A stretch of DNA of 64,000 nucleotides from Rotaria sp. Silwood1 (lineage: Eukaryota; Rotifera; Eurotatoria; Philodinida; Philodinidae), in assembly GCA_905250075.1 (NCBI GenBank), contig CAJNOP010000034.1, positions 479,043 through 543,042 of the forward strand, read 5' to 3'. The notes beneath the pieces were generated by a model that saw only the letters and a program-made list of their open reading frames with translations, made no database searches and was not told the DNA's origin. The position numbers and the translations under genes were made by a program. Positions 1-11,024 of the stretch are shown piece by piece; the first letter of the stretch is position 1; each line of letters begins with the position of its first letter.

Positions 1-762
1 TAAAAGTAGAGAGTATTGATATTCTCTCGTGTTTTACCTCTTCTTTTTCTCTCTCTTTTTATCTGACTCCATACAAAAGTCGTCTAAACGAACAAGTAGT
101 AAGGATCGCTCGAATCTCGCGCATCTTAAATTCCAAACGCACTGGAATTTTCTTATATTATGCTTCTGGTTATTTTGTGTGGCTGCATTTAACATATTCT
201 CTTATATTTTTGGCATTATGTGCAAATGAAAGAGCTGATATGGAGTTTCCTCCCTATAGAATAAAATTTCATGAGTTGTACATATACAATACTATCGATA
301 TTGGAATTTCCTTCTTACAAACAAACAGATTTTTCTTCCAAGGATTCTATCACGTTTCAGTCGTTAAATTATCTATCAGACTGAATTTTATATAAGTTGT
401 CACTTTGTCTTTATTGTTATTCACAAAACACAATTAACTATGAACAACACAATAGCAAGCACGCTTCGCTTGTATTCATTTTATGCTTTCAATTTCAGTT
501 TACCCCCTGCATTCTTCTTTTTCCATTTCAATTTAGTTTTTGTTTGGTATCATGCAATGCTTTCATTATCATTCGAATTCAATATCATTACTATCATGCT
601 AATAGTGTGTATTATCTATGAACTGGATAACCAACATCAATAGCCATCAACGATAGATACTTAGTAGAGATTCAACAATTTTTGTTGTTGTCGTCAATTA
701 TATTTATCATCATTAGGTTTTAGTCAAAACCGTTTCAAGTTTACGTTGCCGATAAATTCGAT
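1..762. other. Left-edge non-coding stretch
   Basis: AT-rich with pyrimidine-rich runs. Short open frames here have no domain, splice logic or codon bias and are treated as chance. A possible 3' splice site (TTAGGTTTTAG at about 720-730) precedes an open frame that runs into the gene starting at 763, so that gene could have an earlier exon. Nothing else is recognisable. Confidence 0.5.
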
Positions 763-1794
763 ATGGCATGTCATATTGATCGATATTATACGGAAACCAT
801 CGTCACACAATATCCTCGAGTTGAACATGGTAAAGGAATATGGAGTTTTAGAAAACGATCAGTAAGCAATTTATTCTACTTTTTCTTATTTTTTTTACTA
901 GACTTTTATAATTTCATTTTATTTTTCTTCTTTATAAATTGAACGCTTTCAGTATATTTCTAAGAGAAATTAATTGATTAGTTTTTATTTAACAATCAAT
1001 CGTTAAACATGGTTGTTGTCAAGTAAATCCTGTTCTTTATTATTGATTCTTTTAAATTCAATGTTCAAAATTTCGCTGAAGTTTACTTCATTCGTCATCA
1101 AATGTCAATATTATTAAAAATTAAGAAAAATTGTATGCGTCTTGTTCTTTTGACGTTTTCTCAAAATTCATTATACACGTTTGTTATCTTTGACAAAAAA
1201 TGAGGTTAACTTTCATTAAAACAAGTACATAATTTTCAGATTTGGTACAAATTTCTTTTACACATCTTACCACAAATTGAAAATGGCCTCGTCTCCGTGT
1301 ACTTCTTCTCAATAGCACCAACAAGAACACCACTCATTCATGTTGAACTCGATGCCGAAAACAGTGAATACTATGAAAACGTATCAACCAATGCTAACAT
1401 ATATACACGTACGACTTATTATTCTACTCTGATCCAAGTTGACACTGTTAATTCATTCATTAATTTAGTAGTTGATGTCATTCGCCACGAAAATGAGAAA
1501 AACAAACAATGGAACGATAAGACACGTGAACTTAATGAAGAAAATGAAAATCTAAGAAAAAAGAGAAGCAAAAAACGAAAAATTCAAGATCAGCAGAAAA
1601 CAGTAATGATGGTGACTTTCAAAGAAATGAAGAAAAGAATTATATAGAGAAATGCAGTACAAGAAGATGCTTCGATTGAGCTTAAAAGTAATTGTATATC
1701 AATATTGGCTGATCAAGCTCAAGATTTATTCGAAAAACTATTTCCTGATAATATTCATTTAAAACGTTTTTCTGTGAATGAAACTGGTACATGA
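763..1794 (+). CDS. Unrecognised 202-aa protein with C-terminal coiled coil; three exons
   Basis: Model: exons 763-861, 1240-1602 and 1648-1794; introns of 378 nt (GTAAGC...TTTTCAG) and 45 nt (GTAATG...ATATAG). Phase is kept at both junctions. The 45-nt segment ends in an in-frame TAG; without splicing the protein stops at residue 168. With splicing it continues through about 48 coding-like residues. The first half looks beta-rich and unrecognised. From about residue 110 there is a helical segment, then a highly charged coiled coil (ELNEENENLRKKR) ending in a basic patch KKRSKKRK that could be a nuclear signal. A beta head followed by a coiled coil recalls the XRCC4/XLF layout, but this is only an architectural impression, not an identification. 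It could equally be a degraded gene, since the DNA downstream is decayed coding sequence. Confidence 0.4.
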
Positions 1795-2025
1795 ATAAAC
1801 ATGCTCCAAAAAAGTAAACCGTAAGAGAAGTTAGACGATAGCTTTTTTTTTAATTTTAATTCTGTTTTTTTGTGTTCTTTGTAGTTAATCTTATGTCGTC
1901 ACATATTCTCTAACACCATTAACATTTTAAAAATTTTTTATAAATTTTTATTTTCTTTCATTTTTAAGTTTTTCAAAAGTTTGTTCTCATATACAATTTT
2001 CATCTATTATTGATATAATTGTAGA

Positions 2026-3200
2026 TTTATGGTTATTACTGATCGAGCATTTAGTCAATATTATAAACCAAAACACTACAGATTGTCGTTGTGAACATTA
2101 TCCATCAATTGTATTATCTTTCGACAATGATGATAATAGTGAAAAGAAAAACCGAACACAACATTTTACACAATTGTTATGCGGAAACTACTAGTAGAAT
2201 GAAATAAATACAAAAAGATTAGCAGTGATAACCGGTGATCAATTAAAATTAATAATACTATCATTGGTACCATTACGACTAACTTTTACAAGACAATAAT
2301 AACAAACGAAATTGATGTTATTGATTCAATTACGTAAAAAAATCATTCTCAGGTGCTTGTCTACCAAATTATTATCATGTACACTTGATTTACATTATTA
2401 ATGACATTTATCTGCTGTATCAACATATTGAATAATCGTTAACAATAAAAATTCACGTTTATTATTGGAAAAGGTATCTGCGGATCGATTATTACCACAA
2501 GCATCAGCACGTCGTCAACTAAGTAGATATAAATGATCATTTATTATTACAGACTATAATGCATCAACAACATCATGTCTGCTAAAACTCTATAAAATGT
2601 ATCATGTACTGATACTTAAATGTTTGAAGGTTGATTTAACGGTTTTAGTTCATAATTATATACATTGACAAAATTGACTTCAATTATTTCGTACAGTATG
2701 AATCCGAATATCTTCGATAAATGTTCAGAAAGTGAATTGTATTTTAATGAAAAAGAATTTCCTCAATTATAGAATTTTATTTACGAATAAATAATGATAT
2801 TTTTTGCTTGATAACATGTTTCTTTCGAAAATCGCAAATAAAATCAACAACAGAAAGAATATTTTCTTCAAAGATACCTGAATGTCGTTATACAATAACA
2901 TCACGTGGAAAATGTAAATTAAGTCGAACATCCATTGACATTGAATACCGTAAACAGGCATCATTACTATTTATTCATTACGAAAAATATCGTTTTACTG
3001 ATGGTTATGAGTCTATATTAAATTACCTGATAACATACAATAAAAAAAGAAATTATTTATGTTTCAACATATTCAGATGGTCAGTTCGATTATTTTAGTG
3101 AAACTAAACATGCAGTTGCTGTATATTGAGATAGCCATCGTAAAATTGTTGATACTATTGTACGTAAATTTATATTCGTGAGAAAATTTTAAACGTCTTT
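2026..3200 (+). pseudogene. Decayed coding sequence, origin unknown
   Basis: Coding-like stretches in different + frames follow each other without a continuous frame. One lies near 2035-2190 (contains TTDCRCEHYPSIVLSF), another at 2810-3050 (contains CRYTITSRGKCKLSR and QASLLFIHYEKYRF), and another near 3060-3180 (contains YSDGQFDYFSETKHAVAVY). Composition and T/A third positions resemble the genuine genes in the window. No combination of obvious splice sites gives one frame, so I read it as a dead gene or gene copy. It may be the eroded tail of the gene ending at 1794 or a separate locus. I do not recognise the family. Confidence 0.4.
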
Positions 3201-3989
3201 AAATTAATAAAAGACATGCAACATTATCATTAACTAAAGATTATATGTCGTTGTATCAACATTCAATACAGTGTTTGGCAATAATACAAATGATTTTGAG
3301 GATATGGATGCTACTCTCTTGAACTTTAACATCGCTATATATAATCATAATAGGGTCACATTGGCACGCCCACGCTCACACTCGTTTTGTAACCATTCGA
3401 TTGAATGTTTATTAGTGTCAATCAAGGCTTTCTAATGACGTGGTACAGAACAAACTAAACTACGGTTAATTTTTTTTTCTTACATCAGAAAAGAAGTAAG
3501 TCATGAATGTGACATACGCAATTGATTGACACGGATGAATGCGCAAAATGCCAGCTTACTCATCATGTATAAAGTTGCAACGCAATGCCCTGCTTTGACT
3601 CAAAGTACAACGTCGTTTCATTCTACTTTTAGTCTGGTCCTGAGCTAACAAGATCTCATACGGATACAACAAGCAAATGTATGTTTTTTGAATATGCTAC
3701 TTGTTCACAATGTCTTTATAGTAATGAGTATCGAGTGGATTTTTGTCTCATATAGTAGCACCATTAACCTGAGTTAGTGTTTTTTTTGTATCACTATAAT
3801 ATTTTTACTGGTAGGAAAAACATTCTGAAGTTCTATACGAAACAAACAGCAGATGTTAGGTACTGAAAATTCATTCCCTATTCAAGGGACAGAAAAGGAT
3901 TATATGTTATCTTTATACTCAACTAATTTCTACTTCCTTTGATTTTCAATGAATAAACGGCAAAGAAAATAGATGTTTCAAACAAAAAC

Positions 3990-4050
3990 TAAACCCATGA
4001 CCGATTAATGGTTATCTGGACTAATGCTCTAAACATTCAGCTATCGAAGC
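3990..4050 (-). repeat. tRNA-derived SINE or tRNA pseudogene remnant
   Basis: Read on the minus strand from 4050, the sequence GCTTCGATAGCTGAATG begins a tRNA-like series. An acceptor-like heptamer is followed by TAGCTGAATGTTTAGAGC, which fits an A box/D-arm (TRGCNNARYNGG-like), then an anticodon-arm-like segment and GTCATGGGTTT where the B box should be. The B box is degenerate (GGTTTAGTT instead of GGTTCGAAT) and no intact cloverleaf can be drawn, so this is a fossil tRNA or the head of a tRNA-derived SINE rather than a working tRNA gene. Confidence 0.45.
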
Positions 4051-5358
4051 ATGACGAACACATACTTTCTTTCGGAATGATATTGAGTCATCGAAAACCA
4101 AAGGAAGTAAAAATTAGTATTGTATTAACATTAAAGCAACTCTCCTTAAAATGCGTCTGTCACATGAACTGTCAATCCGATTTTTAAGTAACGATGTAGA
4201 AATCAGAGACCAAAACAAATAAGAAAGTCTTGATTGGGCTCTGTTTCAACAGTTGTTAATTCTATTCGACTCTGTTAAGAAAAACCGCCATTCGATTCAG
4301 TTTTGATCTGTGGTAGAAATACAAACATTCAGTATTCTATTATTCTATTATTGAAAAGATTTAATCTCGTTTAAAATCAAGTGCGATGCAGTGTGAAGAC
4401 AAGTGCTCCAGAACGTTTTCATCGAAAAGATTCTCTTTAAGCCAGTATCGGATCAAACATGCACTTACGGTAAACCCTTCAGCGCGAACAGTTTTAATAG
4501 CCCAATATCTAGTTTTCGTAATGCTCTATTACAATGCGATCCTGCTTGGAAATTATTAGAGCATGTGTCTACAGAACGTATAGATAACAGTTTCTCCAGA
4601 ATAGCAAATATTCCTATACTAGCTATTATTTGAGTATCATCTATTCCATATTTGGTCGGCGCGAACACCTGCAGTCAACTGCTATTTTGATTTTTTATCC
4701 CCAGACGACAATAGTCACATGGTAGGAAATTATTTCAGAATATTAGCCGCACAACACTTATGTACATCTTCATATTACACTCGGATACTAAAATGCCACC
4801 GTATGGAGGATTGCCTATACGAATATTTTGGTCATAGTGAACAAATGCAGCTAATCGTCATTTGGATTTTTTAGCATTCGAGGACGCTGTGATTAAGCTA
4901 GCGAGTTATACGAGTATGTGTGCGATAAAAAAAAGAAGTCTGAGATATTTGGCAAGGACATTGCATCTAAACGACTGCAATGCTAGTGTTTTGGCGTAAG
5001 TTTTCTATTTCAGTTAACTTTTCAACGTCTCAGTTTGTGAACATTCTGGTCTTAAGAAATGAAAACGTATATCATATCCAGTACACTAATTGAAAAGTTA
5101 TCTTTCGCTTAGAAATTGTGCAATTCTTTTCTCGTTAGATGACATGATATTCCCATATTTTTCTATTCATAATCCAAAAAATGCTGGATAGCTCTTCGAA
5201 AGTTAATAAAGAATGATTAGATCTGCTCAATAATGTTGAATTATTTCGAAATATCAAGTTCGTATTATCCTGAGTAAAAATTATCTATTATGTTTGTGAG
5301 AAAAACAACATAATATCAGTCTGTCTTTTTTGTCTAGTCTACCAAAGAAAAGAAATTC
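4051..5358. other. Intergenic region upstream of the laccase
   Basis: No convincing gene. A 76-codon frame at about 4403-4633 and a 49-codon frame near 4730-4880 have no start context, splice partners or motif. The last 200 bases before 5359 are AT-rich with a TC-rich run (CTGTCTTTTTTGTC) and presumably carry the laccase promoter, but I cannot point to a definite core element. Confidence 0.4.
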
Positions 5359-7083
5359 ATGCGAGTTTTGCTGCTTTTCCTGACAGCTATGTCTGCGATA
5401 GTAATGGAAGGGGCTATCGTATCGCACACGTTGATCATTGACACAATACTACCGTACTCTACATCAAAGAAGCCAATTGTAGCAGTGAACTATAACTTCC
5501 CGGGTCCATTAATTGAAGCGTACGAAAACGACACTCTCATAATTCGTGTAATCAATCAACTTGCACAACCGACAACCATTCATTGGCATGGAATTTTTCA
5601 AAAGGGTACACCGAACATGGATGGTGTGGTGGACGTCACGCAATGTGCCATCCCTCCTTCTGGTGAAATGACATATAAATTCAAAGCTCAACCAGCAGGT
5701 ACTACATGGTACCATGGCCATTATTTGAATCAATATACAGACGGTCTCATTGGCCCATTGATTATTCGTCGACAAGTAGAGCCGAATCAAGAGCACTATG
5801 ATACTGAGCGTATACTGATGGTGTCTGATTGGTACAATGATGTTGCACGAACAAAGTTATTATCTTGGTATCTAAGCGCACAAAATACAGAAGGCATTGA
5901 GCCTATACCTGATGCTATCGTTGTGAATGGCAAATTTTCTCAGTCATTGTTTGTGAAAACATCTGGTGCAACACGTATCCGTTTCAGAATCATTAATGCT
6001 GCAGCATTTTCCATGTATACTGTTTCAATCGATGGATTACCATTACATATTATTGAACTTGATCAAACACCTGTAGTACCATATACAGTGTCCTCCTTTG
6101 TTATGAACGTTGCTCAACGGGTTTCTTTTTATGTGAATTTAAATGAATTTGATCAAACCTATGTGCCAACTGATTTGCCATCGACAAAATCAATTTATAT
6201 TCGATTCAAAGCTAATCCAGAAATGTATCCAGTTGATATTAGCAGCTATATTGCTCCATATGCAACTCAATGCCTTCCATATCCGATATTTTTCAACCCG
6301 TTATACCTAGCTATATTATCATTTGATTCAAGTGATTCGTTGCCTACATATCCAGTCAATCAAGCAACTTCAGAATCAAGTAATCAAGATTCAGAAGACC
6401 AACACGATGTCAATATCTTATGTGCTAGACCATTCAATCCAGCCAGCAATGTAGTTCCCAATGCAACGCATTATCTAAAACTTGTTATCACATTTCGTCC
6501 GGATTCGCATAACATCACTCGTGGATATCTTAACAATGTCACATATAGCTCTGATGCGATAAATGTTAGAAATAAAGCAATTTCTATGAATGCTATGAAA
6601 TCAGACAAAATGTTACCGCTACTCTATCAGATGGTAGCAAACTCTGCCTCACTTGGTATTCCGTCTCCAATCATCACAAACGACAATCCATTACCAGTCA
6701 TACAAAGTGACGGAAGTGGACATTATCTAGTTCCATATCAAGCCGTTGTCGACATACTTTTGGAGAACACAGATGAGGGTGAACATCCATTTCATCTTCA
6801 TGGTCATAGCTTTTGGATTATATCAACTTCGGATAATCCCCAAGCCGAACAATTGTATAGAGGAGCATACATACAACGAGATGTGGTGAGCGTTCCAGCG
6901 TCAGGTTGGGCCAAGATACGATTTTTAGCAAATAATCCGGGTGCTTGGCTTTTTCATTGTCATATTGAGTGGCATATGAGTGCAGGACTCATTCTAGCCT
7001 TTCTAGTTGGTCCCAATGAATTATTAGCACAAGACTATATGATTGCGGCCAATCAAAAGCTCTTTTGTCAAAAATACTACTGA
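5359..7083 (+). CDS. Laccase-like multicopper oxidase, secreted, intronless
   Basis: A 574-residue protein, normal length for three-domain laccases/ascorbate oxidases, which couple one-electron oxidation of phenols or similar substrates to reduction of O2 to water. An N-terminal signal peptide (about residues 1-18) is followed by Cu-oxidase domains 3, 1 and 2. All copper-ligand motifs are visible: HWHG (H75, H77), WYHGH (H119, H121), HPFHLHGH (H476, H479, H481) and HCHIEWHMSAGL (H533, C534, H535, H539). The residue ten after the Cys is Leu544, the non-ligating axial residue usual in fungal laccases and in contrast to Met enzymes. There are N-glycosylation sequons and a Ser/Asp-rich insert near residues 335-355. 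No intron interrupts the frame although neighbours are spliced, which suits a horizontally acquired or retroposed gene. AATAAA lies at 7438. Substrate cannot be inferred. Confidence 0.93.
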   Translation: MRVLLLFLTAMSAIVMEGAIVSHTLIIDTILPYSTSKKPIVAVNYNFPGPLIEAYENDTLIIRVINQLAQPTTIHWHGIFQKGTPNMDGVVDVTQCAIPPSGEMTYKFKAQPAGTTWYHGHYLNQYTDGLIGPLIIRRQVEPNQEHYDTERILMVSDWYNDVARTKLLSWYLSAQNTEGIEPIPDAIVVNGKFSQSLFVKTSGATRIRFRIINAAAFSMYTVSIDGLPLHIIELDQTPVVPYTVSSFVMNVAQRVSFYVNLNEFDQTYVPTDLPSTKSIYIRFKANPEMYPVDISSYIAPYATQCLPYPIFFNPLYLAILSFDSSDSLPTYPVNQATSESSNQDSEDQHDVNILCARPFNPASNVVPNATHYLKLVITFRPDSHNITRGYLNNVTYSSDAINVRNKAISMNAMKSDKMLPLLYQMVANSASLGIPSPIITNDNPLPVIQSDGSGHYLVPYQAVVDILLENTDEGEHPFHLHGHSFWIISTSDNPQAEQLYRGAYIQRDVVSVPASGWAKIRFLANNPGAWLFHCHIEWHMSAGLILAFLVGPNELLAQDYMIAANQKLFCQKYY

Positions 7084-8998
7084 CTTGAGTCGTTAAAACT
7101 GATACAAGTGGTAATTATATGAATCGTCTTTTCACTCATTGACTTGGACCCGATGGGAAAACAACGTACTTCAAGACTTCAGAAACTTTCTTGAGGCTTC
7201 AAAGCTGAAGTTTCTGTTGTTTCTTCCTCGTTCAAATCTCTTTCTGAATTATTTTAATCAAAATCATGTACTCAAACTCCTAGCTATCCTTTTTTTTCAG
7301 TTATTTTTGACTTTTAGAAACCCAAATTCAGTATAACAATTATCAGAATCTTTCGAAGAAGCTTTTCAACTTCTTGCTATAATTCGATAATTTTGGTTCT
7401 CATTTCTCACTTTTTTTTCTTCTCGCCTATTTTCATTAATAAAACAAAATAACTTTAATCAAAATTCGGTTGTTCCAAACACCTGCCCAAGCGTTTGCAT
7501 GGGTGTCTTACAGTTATCACAATACCTGGTATTTCAATGGTGCTGAAATCTTATCAAGTAGTACAATGTATTAGTATAAATGAGATATTGGGGACTGCAC
7601 CATATGTATGTTTGCGGTATAAATGAGTTTTTACTAGAAGATAAAAATATGTTGACTATGATAGATGAAAACAAAAGAGACGGATTGGAAAATGAAATTT
7701 GTTTTCAACTTTTGGTGCATCTTCAAATAACTTGACTGCCTATTGGCGAACTTGCGAATAAGAAGAGATAGGCAATGAAATACAGATGTCATTTGCGATC
7801 GATGCATACCTTGCTTCTGTTTATCGTTATCGAATAAAATTCGAAGATGAATTTGTGGTCATTTGTTTATAAGAAAATCATTTGCGACCAGTGGTAGAGT
7901 GTCAGATAGAGATATCATATACCATACTGCTCAGACTAGTGAATTAGTATCGAAGTATTCGCCGATGACGTGGTTGAATTCTTTTTCACACTCAGATATG
8001 ACAGATTTTGTTTCGACTTTGATAGTTCTGAAAGATTTTTTAATAGCATTTGTGAATACTTTGTCCATTATCTCTTTAGTATTATATGAAGTCCACTGTA
8101 TCATTAAACTTGACTTCGTGCAAACTCATTAGTATGTGGAATCCAAAATCTTTACTTTGTCATTAGGCCAAAATCATTAATAAATGTTTCATGAACTTTT
8201 ATGATAAAGTCCTCTCAAAACTTTGTTGTTTTTGATCGATTTTTCAATGGAGTACCGTTCGTAACAACAGATAATGTGATTCGAACAAAATTGAACTACT
8301 CGAAAGCAAGTTTCTCATAGCCATCCGGATTTATTTGGAATGGAACATTCAGTTACATTTGATAGCAGATGTAATGGATTTTCTCCGTGGTCTGATTGAT
8401 GGTAAATACTTGTGACAAGAGCACTATTGTTATGACAGAATATAACATTCATAAAATATTGTACAAGTTCCAATACAACTAATGTCATCAATATTTTGAG
8501 AGAGTCATACATTAGCAATATCAAGTAATGTACAAAGTTTATTGTCATAATCTATTCTATGTTATAAACACTTCATCTCGATAGCTATATAAGTGGACAG
8601 ATGTTGTCCATTCTGTATACATGAGAGATTTGTTTGAAAAAAACAAAGAAGTATCTGTCAAACAATTCATTTTTATTAACAAGTATTCAGGAAATCTTGT
8701 TGTCAATAAAATAGATATCAAGGGCATATACTAGTAGCACAGTCACTGGAAAATCATAAGTATTACCTTAAATCTGTTGATGTAATTTGTTACGCTACAT
8801 AAAAAATTGATTTTCCAGAAGAAGATGACCAAGTTGGATAATAGTATCAATAGTCATAGCGTGCATGACATAATCTGATATGTAATCATTATGAAAATAT
8901 TTCAAGACTTCGATAATTTGTTAATGAAAAAAAATTCTTTTAAATAGCTCATTAACATTAAATATTGCAAATAAAGTTGCTAAATGAAGATAAGTTCT
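7084..8998. other. Non-genic stretch with scattered coding-like fragments
   Basis: After the laccase stop the sequence holds its likely 3' UTR with AATAAA at 7438, then AT-rich DNA. A + frame near 8598-8735 (contains SVYMRDLFEKNKEVSVK) and a minus frame at 8315-8545 look mildly protein-like but have no partners or known motif. They may be eroded parts of transposons like the MULE relic that follows. Confidence 0.35.
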
Positions 8999-9750
8999 TT
9001 ATTGATGGAATTCAATAGTATTTCTGACATCGTCACCCTTAGAGAATAGTCTACATTGAGTAATCTCATCAAAGAATGGTCCAATGAGACGATTGACATA
9101 ATATACTATATTCATTATTGATCCATCATTGCAAATCATGATTGAACAAACTGATATTGTTTTCCAATCTTTTATAATAATACGATGACATGATAGTTGC
9201 GCCTGAAATAGATAAACCTACCGACATTTGGGCATCAATAGATAACCAACGTAAAAACTTATAATTTTTAGAAACTTAATTAAACAACACTAAAATTTAA
9301 TAGAGCTGTCTCCCTTCAAATTCTCTTGTTTTGTAAATAGAAGAAAATGACTATACTAAGTATTGTAGCTGTTCGCCTATTTGTTCATATAAGATACGTC
9401 TACTAAATTTTATACCGCCAACCTTCGTTTTTCGAGCAAAAATTAAATTAGCATGTTATTCTGTTTGAAGATTTATCACAGGTTCATACATAGATGGACT
9501 TTTACAAACAGAATTCTGAACGAAAAGAAGATGTATAAATAACGGAACATTTATCGATAAAAATAAAAGCTTACCTGAAAAGCATAATGCCAAACCTCTT
9601 GAGCATTATGTGTATATGTCACGTTTTGATCGAGACAACTAAAACAATATCAGAATGATACTATAAACTGAGACCAATGACGTTGCTTATTACCATCTCT
9701 ACGACCAATGTAATTGTCTTCAAAATAATCAATGAAATCTATAGGTTTAA
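8999..9750 (-). pseudogene. MULE-type (FLYWCH/Mutator-like) transposase relic, C-terminal part
   Basis: Minus strand. A stretch from about 9750 reads KPIDFIDYFEDNYIGRRDGN, the kind of segment seen after the MULE DDE domain in FLYWCH-MULE proteins. It continues to NAQEVWHYAFQ, resembling the NNxxEGWHxAF block. A donor (CAG|GTAAGC, intron from 9574) and an acceptor (TTTCAG, exon from 9202) join that block in phase to AQLSCHRIIIKDWKTI, matching the following CxHPxIWK region of the family. The frame ends at 8999. At least one in-frame TGA interrupts the first exon, and no zinc-finger or catalytic portion is found upstream, so this is a dead fragment of a DNA transposon or of a gene derived from one. 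The attribution is from remembered motifs, not a database search. Confidence 0.5.
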
Positions 9751-11024
9751 TGCGAAGAATATTACTATGTTTGTTGCAATACATTTTTGATATGATCCGT
9801 TCATTTAATCTGGTACTTCTTTTTGAAAGCTTTATAATTCTTCAACAATGAATGCTTCTAATGCAAATGTTAAACAAGATGAATTTTTCAATTGATTGCT
9901 AAATCAGTGTGCTTGTGTTGAGGTTTGAACAGCCTGGATGACATTCGTTCACACATTCACAGTGACATATACCACTAATATAGTTATTAGCCCTAAGCTG
10001 ACTTCAAAGAGTATGATTGCTTATGAACAAATAGTTTAAAGAAAAAGTAGTACTTTAGTACACATTCTGCATTTTGTCTGAGTGTTTCGAAAGGTGCCTT
10101 TAGGTCTTTTTGTGTAGAGAAATATGTTCTCAGACAGAATAAATACTTCATAGAACAAACCTCGACTTGTATATGTGAAGATAGTTTTTTTAATTATACA
10201 TGAGCTGCTTTGTGATAAAAACATTTCTGAATTTTCAGTAGGAAGTACCAATGAGAAGAGATTTTTTAATTAATACACAAGAAGGTATTATCGAATGTGT
10301 TCCTATTTTAGAGAGACTTCTTCATCCATAATCCATAAGAGTGCGCACTGTGTCAAGCAGATCCTACGACTCTGAAATCAGTTTTTCGTATCAGGCACCT
10401 AAAGAACTTCTTCTTAAATAATGTTGCAAAAGAGCTCAGCACTAAAGTAACTCCACAATATGTTTTTAATAAAGAAACGAATTTTTCACTGGACTGTTCT
10501 TTCCTGTTAGTTGACTTTTAAAACTTTTTTAACGCGATTCTCATACGTCACTATGACGTCTGAATCAAAGCACTATTCTTACTGCACGTAGATATAATTA
10601 TGGACATATATAATAAAAAAAAATCAATGAGCCGAAGAAATTATTTTTGAAAAAATCGATTCTCAGAGGGGGTCTTCTAAAATGTCTTCTGCGACGTGTA
10701 TATGATAGATGGAAAAAGTCTTCTAATGAGTTGAAGACTTTACATTATTTATCATAATAATGTTCTTGTGGTGTATTTCTTTTTAAAATTTCTAAAATTT
10801 TATGTGAATAACCGTACAAAGCATATACAATGCATCTTATTGAATGTAATAAAATAAAATTTATTGGCCGTTGTAAAAGATACGAAAAGAATCCTTTTTT
10901 TGACGGCGTGCATCTTTTTATATGCAAAGTTTTACTATCTTATATCTCACAACAAATATTGACACTACTTAATGCTTCTTTTGATAAAGCATGTAGCATT
11001 GTATACTCATAGTGGTTCACAGTT
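9751..11024. other. Intergenic region upstream of the mannanase
   Basis: AT-rich with no supported gene. The direct neighbourhood of 9751-9880 may contain further eroded MULE sequence in another minus frame. Short frames on both strands near 10036-10251 and 10745-11012 lack motifs. The promoter of the gene starting at 11025 must lie here. Confidence 0.4.

Noticed and set aside
29-643. Several short + frames of 66-74 codons
   Set aside because: T-rich chance frames with overlapping starts, no coding bias and no partner exons.
5509-5796. Minus frame of 95 codons
   Set aside because: Lies fully inside the laccase and is its antisense shadow.
8315-8548. Minus frame of 77 codons
   Set aside because: Some protein-like character, but no splice partner or motif; could not be tied to the MULE relic next to it.
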